This document shows positions 16,403 to 25,768 of a DNA stretch of 64,000 nt, one piece after another (positions within the stretch are counted from its first letter, which is position 1; each line of letters starts with the position of its first letter). This DNA is from JANQPX01 sp050633905 (GTDB taxonomy: Bacteria; Pseudomonadota; Alphaproteobacteria; Geminicoccales; Geminicoccaceae). The position numbers and the translations under genes are program-made. The stretch is from positions 124,001 through 188,000 of the forward strand of contig JBOEHJ010000013.1 of assembly GCA_050633905.1 (NCBI GenBank), in the 5' to 3' direction. The notes under the pieces are model-generated. The model saw only the letters and a list, made by a program, of their open reading frames with translations, was not told where the DNA came from and made no database searches.

Positions 16403-18606
16403 GTGAAGGCGTTCTCTCCAAGTCAGCCATCGAAGCCATCGTCACCGGTGATCACCCCGACCCCTTTTCCGTACTAGGGCCACGGTCACGAGCCGCGACG
16501 GGCTTTACAATTTGTGCCTTTCTACCCGGCGCTGAAACTGTCGCGGTGATTGACGGTGATGGTGGTGAGCCGCTGGCCAACCTTGAGAAGATCCATGAGT
16601 CCGGCCTATTCACCGGACACGTAAAGGATCAAACCCCCTCGCTCGGGTATCGGTTGAAGGCGGTGCGAGGGGGGGATGTTTGGGAGGTGGATGATCCCTA
16701 TCGGTTCGGTCCGGTGATCGGTGATGTCGACAATTACCTCCTGGGTGAAGGCAGTCACAAGCGCCTTTGGGAGCGGCTCGGCGCGCATGTGATCGAACAT
16801 GAGGGTGCCCATGGCACCCATTTCGCGGTCTGGGCGCCGAATGCCAAGCGGGTCTCCGTGGTTGGCGACTTCAACGGCTGGGAAGGTCGCCGTCATCCGA
16901 TGCGGCTCCATCCGGGCACAGGCGTTTGGGAAATCTTCATGCCCGGCCTTGGCGACGGTGTTGCCTACAAATACGAGATCCGTGGGCGGGATGGTCAGCT
17001 TCTCCCTCTGAAAGCCGACCCCTTTGGCTTCGGCGCGGAACTAAGGCCGAAGACCGCGTCCGTCGTTCGAAAAATCGATGATTTTTCCTGGGATGACAAA
17101 TCCTGGTTGGCCAAACGCGGGCCTCGTCAGGCTGTGGATGCCCCCGTCTCCATCTATGAGGTCCATCTGGGGTCATGGAAGCGCGGCGACGGTAACGTTT
17201 ATCTATCCTACGATGAGCTCGGCGACCAGCTCATCCCCTATGTCACAAAACTGGGCTTCACCCATATCGAGCTGCTGCCGATCACCGAACATCCGTTCGA
17301 CGGTTCTTGGGGCTACCAGCCGATCGGCCTGTTCGCGCCGACCGCCCGCCACGGCGGGCCCGTTGACTTTGCACGGTTTGTGGACCGTTGCCACGAAGCC
17401 GGCATCGGTGTGCTCTTGGACTGGGTACCCGGCCATTTCCCGACGGACGAACATGGGCTTGGCCGCTTCGATGGCACAGCACTTTACGAACATGAGGACC
17501 CCCGGCAAGGTTTCCATCAGGACTGGAATACGCTGATCTACAATTACGGCCGGCCGGAGGTCGCGAACTACTTGCATGCCAATGCGCTCTTCTGGCTGGA
17601 GGCTTATCATCTCGATGGCCTGCGCGTGGATGCGGTCGCCTCGATGCTCTATCTCGATTATTCCCGTGAAGGCGGCGAGTGGGTGCCGAACCGTTTCGGA
17701 GGTCGCGAGAACCTCGAAGCGATCGATCTTCTAAAGCGCATGAACGAACTCGCCTATGGCGAGCATGACGGCGTGATGACCTTGGCCGAAGAATCGACCG
17801 CATGGCCCGGCGTGTCCAAGCCTACTTACGCGGGTGGTCTCGGCTTTGGCTATAAATGGAACATGGGCTGGATGCACGACACCTTGCTCTTCATGGGCAA
17901 GGACCCGATCCACCGCCGCTGGCATTACCACCAGATGACCTTCGGCTTGCTCTACGCGTTCACCGAGAATTTCGTGTTGCCGCTCTCCCATGACGAAGTC
18001 GTGCATGGCAAGGGCTCGATCCTAGGTCGCATGCCCGGCGACACCTGGCAGCAATTCGCGAATATTCGTGCCTACTACGCCTTCATGTGGGGCCATCCCG
18101 GCAAGAAGCTCTTGTTCATGGGCCAGGAATTCGCCCAAGGCGTTGAATGGAATGCTGAGCAGTCACTCGACTGGCATCTGCTCGATGTGGACTGGCACCA
18201 GGGCGTCCAGACGCTGGTTCGCGATTTGAACAAGCTCTACCGGGATTTGCCCGCACTGCACCAACTGGATTGTGACGGCGGCGGCTTCGAGTGGCTGGAG
18301 GCCAATGATGCCGAACACTCTGTGCTCGCCTGGCTCAGAAAGGGCGATGCCGGCACGGCACCGATCCTGGTGATCTGTAACTTCACGCCAACGCTTCACG
18401 AAGCGTATCGCCTGGGGCTGCCAGTCCCCGGTCGATGGAAGGAAGTTCTCAACAGTGATGCCGAGATCTATGGCGGTTCGGGCATGGGCAATCAGGGAAT
18501 GATCGAAACCGAGGAAGTGGCAAGCCATGGCCGGCCCTTCTCTGCATCGATCACCTTGCCGCCGCTGGCGACGGTCTGGTTCAGGCTGGATGAGGCAGAG
18601 ACATAA
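16399..18606 (+). CDS. glgB: 1,4-alpha-glucan branching enzyme
   Basis: This 735-residue GH13 enzyme introduces alpha-1,6 branches into glycogen. Two N-terminal carbohydrate-binding (CBM48-like) segments are seen, the second with THFAVWAPNAKRVSVVGDFN. The catalytic barrel carries nucleophile Asp in GLRVDAVASMLYLDYSR, acid/base Glu in TLAEESTAWPGVS and transition-state Asp in LPLSHDEVVHGKGS. The length matches long-form bacterial GlgB. It overlaps glgP by four bases and is followed 20 bases later by glgC. Confidence 0.97.
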   Translation: MSEGVLSKSAIEAIVTGDHPDPFSVLGPRSRAATGFTICAFLPGAETVAVIDGDGGEPLANLEKIHESGLFTGHVKDQTPSLGYRLKAVRGGDVWEVDDPYRFGPVIGDVDNYLLGEGSHKRLWERLGAHVIEHEGAHGTHFAVWAPNAKRVSVVGDFNGWEGRRHPMRLHPGTGVWEIFMPGLGDGVAYKYEIRGRDGQLLPLKADPFGFGAELRPKTASVVRKIDDFSWDDKSWLAKRGPRQAVDAPVSIYEVHLGSWKRGDGNVYLSYDELGDQLIPYVTKLGFTHIELLPITEHPFDGSWGYQPIGLFAPTARHGGPVDFARFVDRCHEAGIGVLLDWVPGHFPTDEHGLGRFDGTALYEHEDPRQGFHQDWNTLIYNYGRPEVANYLHANALFWLEAYHLDGLRVDAVASMLYLDYSREGGEWVPNRFGGRENLEAIDLLKRMNELAYGEHDGVMTLAEESTAWPGVSKPTYAGGLGFGYKWNMGWMHDTLLFMGKDPIHRRWHYHQMTFGLLYAFTENFVLPLSHDEVVHGKGSILGRMPGDTWQQFANIRAYYAFMWGHPGKKLLFMGQEFAQGVEWNAEQSLDWHLLDVDWHQGVQTLVRDLNKLYRDLPALHQLDCDGGGFEWLEANDAEHSVLAWLRKGDAGTAPILVICNFTPTLHEAYRLGLPVPGRWKEVLNSDAEIYGGSGMGNQGMIETEEVASHGRPFSASITLPPLATVWFRLDEAET

Positions 18607-18626
18607 GCAATCGAGGGGAGGATATC

Positions 18627-19901
18627 GTGAATAATGCCAAAAAACGGGGCTCATATCTAGCGCGCAACAGTATGGCTTATGTCCTTGCAGGTGGGCGCGG
18701 CTCGCGTCTCCTGGAGCTGACCGACAAACGCGCCAAGCCCTCGGTATTCTTTGGTGGCAAGAGCCGGATCATCGATTTTGCCCTTTCCAATGCACTGAAT
18801 TCCGGCATCCGCCGGATCGGTGTCGCCACTCAATACAAGGCCCATTCCCTGATCCGCCATCTACAGCGAGGTTGGAATTTCTTCAGGCCAGAGCGCAATG
18901 AGGGATTTGACATTCTGCCCGCCTCGCAGCGGGTGTCCGAGACACAATGGTATGACGGCACGGCCGATGCCGTTTATCAGAATATCGACATCATCGAGAG
19001 CTATAGCCCGGACCATATGGTGATCCTCGCCGGCGATCATATCTACAAAATGGACTACGAGCTGATGCTCGAACAGCATGTGAATTCGGGGGCTGATGTG
19101 ACCGTTGGTTGCCTCGAAGTGCCGCGTCTGGAGGCGTCCGGTTTCGGCGTGATGCATATCGACAAGAGTGATCGCATCATTGAGTTTCTGGAAAAACCTG
19201 CCGATCCCCCAGGCATGCCGGATAAGCCTGACACCGCACTGGCCAGCATGGGCATCTATGTGTTCGAGACCAAGTTCCTGTTTAAGGAATTGGAGCGCGA
19301 TGCCAATGACAAAGATAGTGCCCGCGACTTCGGTAAGAACATCATTCCCTATCTGGTGAAAAACGGCAAAGCAGTTGCTCATCGCTTTCCCACCTCTTGC
19401 GTGATGAGCGGTGCGGAGGGCAGTGATGAGCCCTATTGGCGTGATGTTGGCACCATCGATGCCTATTGGCTTGCCAATCTCGACCTCACCGATTTCACCC
19501 CAGCACTGGATCTTTATGATCAGGACTGGCCGATCTGGACCTATGCCGAGATTACGCCGCCTGCGAAATTCATCCATGACGAGGAGCACAGGCGCGGCAT
19601 GGCGACCAGCTCGATGGTGTCAGGCGGCTGTGTCGTTTCCGGCAGTCGTATTCACCGCTCGCTCCTGTTCACCGGCGTGCATGCCCATTCCTATAGCGAG
19701 CTGGATGGTGTGGTAGCGCTCCCTTACGTGAACATCAATCGCAACTCTAAGCTGACCAATGTGGTGATCGACCGCGGCGTGGTGATCCCTGAGGGGCTCG
19801 TCGTTGGCGAGGACCCGGACGAGGATGATAGGCGTTTTCGACGCACCGATCATGGTATTTGCTTGATCACCCAACCGATGATTGATAGGTTGCCCGACTA
19901 G
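18627..19901 (+). CDS. glgC: Glucose-1-phosphate adenylyltransferase
   Basis: The 424-residue enzyme makes ADP-glucose from ATP and glucose-1-phosphate, the regulated step of bacterial glycogen synthesis. The nucleotide-binding loop YVLAGGRGSRLLELTDKRAK, FGGKSRIIDFALSN and the substrate-site segment GFGVMHIDKSDRIIEFLEKP are all present. The C-terminal left-handed beta-helix (SSMVSGGCVVSGSRIHRSL) is complete. The GTG start follows GAGGGGAGGAT. It sits between glgB and glgA, with only three bases before glgA. Confidence 0.97.
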   Translation: MNNAKKRGSYLARNSMAYVLAGGRGSRLLELTDKRAKPSVFFGGKSRIIDFALSNALNSGIRRIGVATQYKAHSLIRHLQRGWNFFRPERNEGFDILPASQRVSETQWYDGTADAVYQNIDIIESYSPDHMVILAGDHIYKMDYELMLEQHVNSGADVTVGCLEVPRLEASGFGVMHIDKSDRIIEFLEKPADPPGMPDKPDTALASMGIYVFETKFLFKELERDANDKDSARDFGKNIIPYLVKNGKAVAHRFPTSCVMSGAEGSDEPYWRDVGTIDAYWLANLDLTDFTPALDLYDQDWPIWTYAEITPPAKFIHDEEHRRGMATSSMVSGGCVVSGSRIHRSLLFTGVHAHSYSELDGVVALPYVNINRNSKLTNVVIDRGVVIPEGLVVGEDPDEDDRRFRRTDHGICLITQPMIDRLPD

Positions 19902-19904
19902 ATT

Positions 19905-21359
19905 ATGAATGTTCTTTCCGTCACGTCTGAATTCTTTCCCCTGATCAAGACGGGCGGCCTTGCCGATGTCGCCGGTGCCCTGCCGGCTGCTCTCGCGGAA
20001 GAGGGTATTGCCATGCGCACGCTGCTGCCGGGCTATACCCGTGTGATGGATGCAACAGGGGTGAGTGAACCGATCGCATCCATCGACGACTTGTTCGGCG
20101 AACCGGCAACACTGCTTAAGGCCACCTCGCCCAACGGTGCTGATCTGATCGTTCTCGACGCGCCTCATCTCTACGCCCGCCCCGGCAATCCCTATCTCGA
20201 CGAGGAGGGTGAGGATTGGGCGGATAATCACCTTCGTTTTGCAGCATTGTCCTGGGTTGCAAGCAAGATCGGCGTCGGCCTGCTGGATAGCTATCGACCA
20301 GATGTTGTCCACGGACATGACTGGCAGGCGGCCTTGTCCCCGGTTTACCTCGCCGGCATCGAGGGGCGCCCGGCGACGATGTTGACCCTTCATAATCTTG
20401 CCTTTCAAGGGATTTTTCCAGCAGGCTTGCTCTCGGTGCTCAAGCTCCCGGCTTCCAGCTTCACCCTCGATGGGTTGGAGTTCTGGGGCAAGATCAGCTT
20501 TTTAAAGGGCGGCCTTCGCTACGCCGACCATCTCACCACGGTCAGCCCTAGCTATGCGCGCGAAATCTGCACGCCCTCGCAAGGCATGGGACTTGATGGC
20601 GTTCTGAGCGAGCGGCGCGATGTGCTCACTGGCATTACCAATGGCATCGATGACGGCGTCTGGAACCCGACCGAGGATCCCTATATCGAGCGGCCCTATA
20701 CCAGCCGGAGCTTGAAGGCCAAAGCGAGCAACAAAGTGGCTTTGCAGGTGCGCTTCAACCTCACCGCCGACACCACTGCGCCCCTCTTTTGCGTGGTGAG
20801 CCGGCTGACCACACAAAAGGGTTTTGACCTCCTGTTGGAAGCGCTGCCGACCCTCCTCGAAAAGGGAGGACAGCTCGCCATGCTCGGCAGCGGCGATGCG
20901 GTGCTCGAAAAGGGGTTCAAGGATATTGCGAAAAGAAACCCTGGACGGATCGGCGTGGTGATCGGTTATGACGAAGCGCTCTCGCACCAAATCCAGGCAG
21001 GGGCCGATGCCATTTTGGTTCCGTCACGATTCGAGCCTTGCGGGCTGACTCAGCTCTATGGTTTGCGCTATGGCACGCTGCCGGTCGTCGCGCGCGTTGG
21101 CGGTCTTGCCGATACGGTGATCGATGCCAACCAGGCCGCCCTCGTCGATGGTGTCGCCACCGGCTTTCAGTTCGCGGGCGATGACGTCGATGCGTTGCGC
21201 CAGACGCTTGAGCGCGTATTCGCCTTGTATGCCGACCAGCGGCGCTGGCAGCAGATGCAGCGTCGGGCGATGGGGCGGAAGGTCGATTGGTCGGTTCCGG
21301 CCAAAGCCTATGCCGATCTCTACCGAAAGCTCCAGTCGTCATCAGCGGTGCCTGGCTGA
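19905..21359 (+). CDS. glgA: Glycogen synthase (ADP-glucose type)
   Basis: This 484-residue GT5 glycosyltransferase extends alpha-1,4-glucan with ADP-glucose. The N-terminal KTGGLADVAGALPAAL motif binds ADP-glucose. HGHDWQAALSPVYLAG and the C-terminal RFEPCGLTQLYGLRYGTLP with VARVGGLADTV complete the GT-B fold. The length is normal. It begins three bases after glgC and is followed seven bases later by glgX, indicating one polycistronic unit. Confidence 0.97.
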   Translation: MNVLSVTSEFFPLIKTGGLADVAGALPAALAEEGIAMRTLLPGYTRVMDATGVSEPIASIDDLFGEPATLLKATSPNGADLIVLDAPHLYARPGNPYLDEEGEDWADNHLRFAALSWVASKIGVGLLDSYRPDVVHGHDWQAALSPVYLAGIEGRPATMLTLHNLAFQGIFPAGLLSVLKLPASSFTLDGLEFWGKISFLKGGLRYADHLTTVSPSYAREICTPSQGMGLDGVLSERRDVLTGITNGIDDGVWNPTEDPYIERPYTSRSLKAKASNKVALQVRFNLTADTTAPLFCVVSRLTTQKGFDLLLEALPTLLEKGGQLAMLGSGDAVLEKGFKDIAKRNPGRIGVVIGYDEALSHQIQAGADAILVPSRFEPCGLTQLYGLRYGTLPVVARVGGLADTVIDANQAALVDGVATGFQFAGDDVDALRQTLERVFALYADQRRWQQMQRRAMGRKVDWSVPAKAYADLYRKLQSSSAVPG

Positions 21360-21366
21360 GATTGGG

Positions 21367-23532
21367 ATGACGACAGAGCGGTTCACCATAGAACCCGGCC
21401 GCCCCTATCCTTTGGGCGCGACCTTCGATGGCGGCGGTACCAATTTCGCGCTGTTTTCCGCGAATGCAACCCGGGTGGAGCTCTGTCTTTTTTCTGACGG
21501 CGGACGGGAGATTGTCCGTCTCGTCTTACCGGAATACACCGATGAAGTCTGGCATGGCTATGTCCCCGAGATTATCCCAGGCCAACTCTACGGCTACCGC
21601 GTGCATGGTCCGTATGCCCCGGAAGAAGGGCATCGCTTCAACCCGGCAAAGCTGCTGCTCGATCCCTATGCCCGGCTGATTGCCAAGCGCCTGCGTTGGT
21701 CCGATGCGCTGATGGGCTACCGGATCGGCAGCGGTCGGCTGGATCTCTCACAGGACCGCCGGGACAGCGCCCATGCGATGCCGAAAGCAGTGGTCACCGG
21801 GCCACCATTTATATGGGACAACGATCGCCGGCCCGATACGCCGTGGTCGGAAACGATCATCTACGAGGCTAATCCGCGCGGCCTCACCATGGCGCATCCT
21901 GACGTACAGCGAGCGCAGCGAGGCCTTTTTTCCGGGCTTGCCAGCCAGCCTATCCTCGACCATCTGATCAGTCTCGGTGTCACGGCGATTGAGCTGTTGC
22001 CGGTTCAGGCTTTCCTTGACGAACCCCATCTTCTGGAAAAGGGCCTCACCAATTACTGGGGCTACAATACTATCGGATTCTTCGCACCCGAGCCGCGCTA
22101 TCTCGGCAAGGGCGGCATCCTCGACTTTCAGTCTATGGTTAGACGCTTTCATGATGCGGGCATCGAGGTGATTTTGGATGTGGTCTACAACCACACCGCT
22201 GAGGGCAGCGAACTCGGCCCCACTCTCTCCTTTCGCGGCATCGACAATGCGAGCTATTACCGGTTGCTTGATGACAACCCGCGCTACTATGTCAGTGACA
22301 GCGGTTGCGGCAATACACTGAACATGACCCATCCGCGTGTCCTGCAGATGGTGATCGACAGCCTCCGCTATTGGGTCGAGGTGATGCATGTCGACGGCTT
22401 TCGTTTCGATCTCGCCTCAGCCCTTGGTCGTGAGACCTATGGCTTCGACGTGAACAGCGGTTTTTTTGACGCTTTACGCCAGGACCCGGTGCTGAGTACC
22501 AAAAAACTGATTGCCGAGCCTTGGGACATTGGGCCCGGCGGTTATCAGCTCGGTGGTTTTCCGCCTGGCTTTTCGGAATGGAATGATCGCTACCGTGACA
22601 CGGTCAGGCGCTTTTGGCGCGGCGATGGCGACATGCTACCGGATCTCGCAAGGTCGCTTCTCGGCTCCAGCGATTTTTTTGAGCGCCGGGGGCGGCGTCC
22701 CTCTGCCAGCGTCAACTTCGTCACCTCCCATGATGGGTTCACCCTGAACGATTTGGTCAGCTACGATCACAAGCACAACGAGGCCAACGGCGAAGACAAT
22801 CGAGACGGTCATGACGCCAATCATAGCTGGAACCACGGCGTCGAGGGTTCGTGCGATGATCCTGTGATCCAGGAGCTTCGGGCGCGCCAGCAGCGCAATA
22901 TGCTGGCAACCCTCCTTTTTTCCCAGGGCACGCCGATGCTGCTCTCCGGCGATGAGTTCGGCAATTCTCAGAACGGCAACAACAACGCTTATTGCCAAGA
23001 CAACGAGATTGGCTGGCTGTCCTGGCCGTCGATTGACGGTCCCGAAGGAGACCCAGGGTCTAAACAGGCTATCCAGTTTGCCTTCCTAAAGCGGCTGATC
23101 GCATTTCGTCGCTCCCATCCAGTGTTGCGCCGGGCGCGTTTTCTCCACGGGCAAGTGACATCGCCGGGTGGCGTCAAGGACATCACCTGGCTCAGCCCTG
23201 ACGGCAAGGAAAAGTCCGATCAGGACTGGTCCAATGGTTGGGCGCGATCCATCTGTCTAATGCTCGCCGGTGATGCCGGCCCTGATAAGGATGCGCGGGG
23301 CGTTCTGATGAAGGACGACACGCTCCTGATCATGATGAACGCCCATCACGATCGCATTGATTTTCTACTGCCTGGTGCAAGCGGCAAGGTCGCTTGGCGG
23401 CTCGAAATTGATACCGAACGGCCGGATCTGGATCCGGACGAAGCACGCGCCATGATGACCGGTGAGAGCGTTGATGTCCCGGGTCGGACGGTGTTGGTCT
23501 GGCGCCTGAAGAAAAGCCGATCTGAGGCATGA
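21367..23532 (+). CDS. glgX: Glycogen debranching enzyme
   Basis: The product of about 721 residues is a GH13 isoamylase-type enzyme that cleaves alpha-1,6 branches left by phosphorylase. The start MTTERFTIEPGRPYPLGATF at ATG 21367 is the normal GlgX N-terminus; a longer in-frame opening from 21124 only overlaps glgA and is discounted. Catalytic motifs DVVYNHTAEGSELGP, GFRFDLASALGRE, LIAEPWDIGPGGYQ and FVTSHDGFTLNDLVSY are present. Its stop overlaps the malQ start as ATGA, which couples debranching to maltodextrin processing. Confidence 0.96.
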   Translation: MTTERFTIEPGRPYPLGATFDGGGTNFALFSANATRVELCLFSDGGREIVRLVLPEYTDEVWHGYVPEIIPGQLYGYRVHGPYAPEEGHRFNPAKLLLDPYARLIAKRLRWSDALMGYRIGSGRLDLSQDRRDSAHAMPKAVVTGPPFIWDNDRRPDTPWSETIIYEANPRGLTMAHPDVQRAQRGLFSGLASQPILDHLISLGVTAIELLPVQAFLDEPHLLEKGLTNYWGYNTIGFFAPEPRYLGKGGILDFQSMVRRFHDAGIEVILDVVYNHTAEGSELGPTLSFRGIDNASYYRLLDDNPRYYVSDSGCGNTLNMTHPRVLQMVIDSLRYWVEVMHVDGFRFDLASALGRETYGFDVNSGFFDALRQDPVLSTKKLIAEPWDIGPGGYQLGGFPPGFSEWNDRYRDTVRRFWRGDGDMLPDLARSLLGSSDFFERRGRRPSASVNFVTSHDGFTLNDLVSYDHKHNEANGEDNRDGHDANHSWNHGVEGSCDDPVIQELRARQQRNMLATLLFSQGTPMLLSGDEFGNSQNGNNNAYCQDNEIGWLSWPSIDGPEGDPGSKQAIQFAFLKRLIAFRRSHPVLRRARFLHGQVTSPGGVKDITWLSPDGKEKSDQDWSNGWARSICLMLAGDAGPDKDARGVLMKDDTLLIMMNAHHDRIDFLLPGASGKVAWRLEIDTERPDLDPDEARAMMTGESVDVPGRTVLVWRLKKSRSEA

Positions 23533-25685
23533 CACCCCTCGATCGCCTGGCAGCGGCTTATGGTATCGAGCCCAGCTATACCGACATCTGGCAGCGGCAG
23601 CACGTCATCAGTCCTGAGACCAAACGCGCCTTGCTCGGCGCCATGGGCGTAGGCGCGGACAGCGATGCCGAGATCAAGGCAAGCCTCGCCGACGTCGACG
23701 AAAAGATTGCTGCAAAGGCACTGCCCGATGTCCTGGTTGAGCGCGAGGGTGAGACGATCAGCTTGCCGATCCGCATTGAAACAACGGGAAGCGATCGACT
23801 GTCCTGGATGCTGCGTACCGAAGACGGTAGGGAAGTCGAGGGCGGCGTCAGGGTTAGCGATCTTCCGATCACCGAACCTACCGAGGACGACGGCCGGTCC
23901 CTTACGTGGTGTTGCTTGCCACTGCCTGCAGAACTCCCGCTCGGTTATCATCATTGCACGGTGAGCTTGAACGGTCGTTCGCTTGGCGAGACCAAAATAA
24001 TCGTCACGCCGATAAGGGCATATTGGCCAGATGACCTTGAGCGTGATGGGGGGCTGATTGGCGTCACAGCACCCCTCTATGGTCTGCGCTCCTCCAGGAA
24101 TACCGGTATCGGCGACTTCGCCGATCTTGCCGCCATCGCCGAAACGCTCGCCTCCAGGGGTACCGATCTCATCGGCATCAACCCGGCGCATGCTTTATTT
24201 CCAAGCCAGCCGGCGAGGATCAGTCCCTATGCGCCCTCCAGCCGAAATTTTTTGAATGTCTTGCTCATCGCGCTCGATCAAGTGCCGGAGGTGGTCGCGT
24301 CGAAGGAAGCGGACGCCATCCTTTCCTCATCCGATGGAGAGGCGCAGCTTCAAACGCTGCGCGATCAGGATCTTGTCAATTATCCCGAAGTCGCTGCGTT
24401 CAAGCTCAAGGTGCTCGAAGTTGCGTTTGACGCCTTCCTCGCCTTGAAGGCAACAACGCTACGCAAGGCGGCGTTTCAAGCGTTCATCGAAGCCGGCGGC
24501 GAGCGCCTTGAACGCCATGCCCGCTTCGAAGCACTTTCCGAATTCTTGTTGAAAGGTGATGAGACGCTCGCCGATTGGCATGACTGGCCGGTAGACTATC
24601 AAGACCCCCTAAGTGCTGCCGTGCAGGCATTCGCCGAAAGCCATCAGCATCGGGTCGCCTTCTATACCTATCTCCAATGGCTTGCTGAGGAGCAGCTTGA
24701 ACAGGCTCAGGCAATTGCTAAAAAATCCGGCATGGCGCTTGGTCTTTATCTCGATCTTGCCGTTGGCGTCGCGCCCGATGGGGCTGAGGCTTGGTCGGAT
24801 CAGGGCTTGCTGATCAATGGGGTCTGCATCGGTGCGCCTCCCGACGACTTCAATCCGGATGGCCAAAATTGGGGCCTGTTGCCGCTGTCTCCGATGGCGC
24901 TTCGGGCTCGTGGTTATGAGCCCTTCATCGAGATGCTGCGCCGGACCATGCGCCATGCGGGCGCCCTTCGCATCGATCATGTTCTTGGCTTGGCAAGAAG
25001 CTTCTGGCAGCCGGCAGCTGGTGATGTGCTGGGGGCTTATATCCGCTATCCGATGCGGGATCTCCTTGGTCTGCTCGCCCTTGAATCTCATCGTTCCCAA
25101 TGCGTGGTGATCGGTGAAGATCTTGGCACCGTGCCGCCCGACTTGCGCACTGCTCTCGACGAGCACGGCTTGCTCGGTTGTCGGCTTCTCTATTTCGAGC
25201 GGGATGATGATGGCGGGTTCCGCCCGGCTAAGGCATACCCAAAGGCCTGCATCGCCTCGATCGGTACCCATGATCTGGCGACGCTCAAAGGTTTTTGGCA
25301 AGGCCGGGATATCGACTGGCGAGAAAAACTGGAACTCTATGCCGATGCGGACCAGCCGGCCCTTGATCGCGCGGAGCGGCTACACATCCAAAAAAAGCTG
25401 CTCCAGCTGCTGGCATCGGAAGGGTTGTTGCCCGACGACGTCGATCTAGATCAACCGCCAGCGACGCTGCCACAAGCGCTGGTCGATGCCTTCCACCGAT
25501 TTCTTGGGCGCACGCCTGCTGCCCTCAAGGTTGTCCAGCTCGAAGACATGGTCGGCGCCGTTGAGCAGGCCAATCTTCCGGGCACGATTGATGCTTATCC
25601 GAACTGGCGTCGCAAGATTGCCGTCCCGGTCGAAGATTTGACGTCGGTTTTGGGACTTTTGGCTTGCCTTAAGCCTTCCGTCTGA
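23529..25685 (+). CDS. malQ: 4-alpha-glucanotransferase (amylomaltase)
   Basis: This 718-residue GH77 enzyme disproportionates short maltodextrins released during glycogen turnover. The catalytic Asp lies in GALRIDHVLGLARSFWQP, the acid Glu in VIGEDLGTVPPDLR, and the third acid in ASIGTHDLATLKGFW. The N-terminal extension before the barrel is as long as in E. coli-type MalQ. It overlaps glgX by four bases. A malQ inside a glg operon lets the cell recycle the short glucans that GlgX and GlgP leave behind. Confidence 0.95.
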   Translation: MTPLDRLAAAYGIEPSYTDIWQRQHVISPETKRALLGAMGVGADSDAEIKASLADVDEKIAAKALPDVLVEREGETISLPIRIETTGSDRLSWMLRTEDGREVEGGVRVSDLPITEPTEDDGRSLTWCCLPLPAELPLGYHHCTVSLNGRSLGETKIIVTPIRAYWPDDLERDGGLIGVTAPLYGLRSSRNTGIGDFADLAAIAETLASRGTDLIGINPAHALFPSQPARISPYAPSSRNFLNVLLIALDQVPEVVASKEADAILSSSDGEAQLQTLRDQDLVNYPEVAAFKLKVLEVAFDAFLALKATTLRKAAFQAFIEAGGERLERHARFEALSEFLLKGDETLADWHDWPVDYQDPLSAAVQAFAESHQHRVAFYTYLQWLAEEQLEQAQAIAKKSGMALGLYLDLAVGVAPDGAEAWSDQGLLINGVCIGAPPDDFNPDGQNWGLLPLSPMALRARGYEPFIEMLRRTMRHAGALRIDHVLGLARSFWQPAAGDVLGAYIRYPMRDLLGLLALESHRSQCVVIGEDLGTVPPDLRTALDEHGLLGCRLLYFERDDDGGFRPAKAYPKACIASIGTHDLATLKGFWQGRDIDWREKLELYADADQPALDRAERLHIQKKLLQLLASEGLLPDDVDLDQPPATLPQALVDAFHRFLGRTPAALKVVQLEDMVGAVEQANLPGTIDAYPNWRRKIAVPVEDLTSVLGLLACLKPSV

Positions 25686-25768
25686 TCAGCAAATGAGGCA
25701 CATGACATCAAGACCGCACCAAATGCGGCGCTGACGAAGTGATCTCACGCCCGAACCGGAGCTTTTCC

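Noticed and set aside
18861..19589. Minus-strand 242-residue frame opposite glgC
   Set aside because: Shadow of an unmistakable glgC gene.
21124..21366. N-terminal extension of glgX by about 81 residues
   Set aside because: It overlaps the end of glgA in another frame and is not family-like; the start at 21367 gives the normal GlgX N-terminus.
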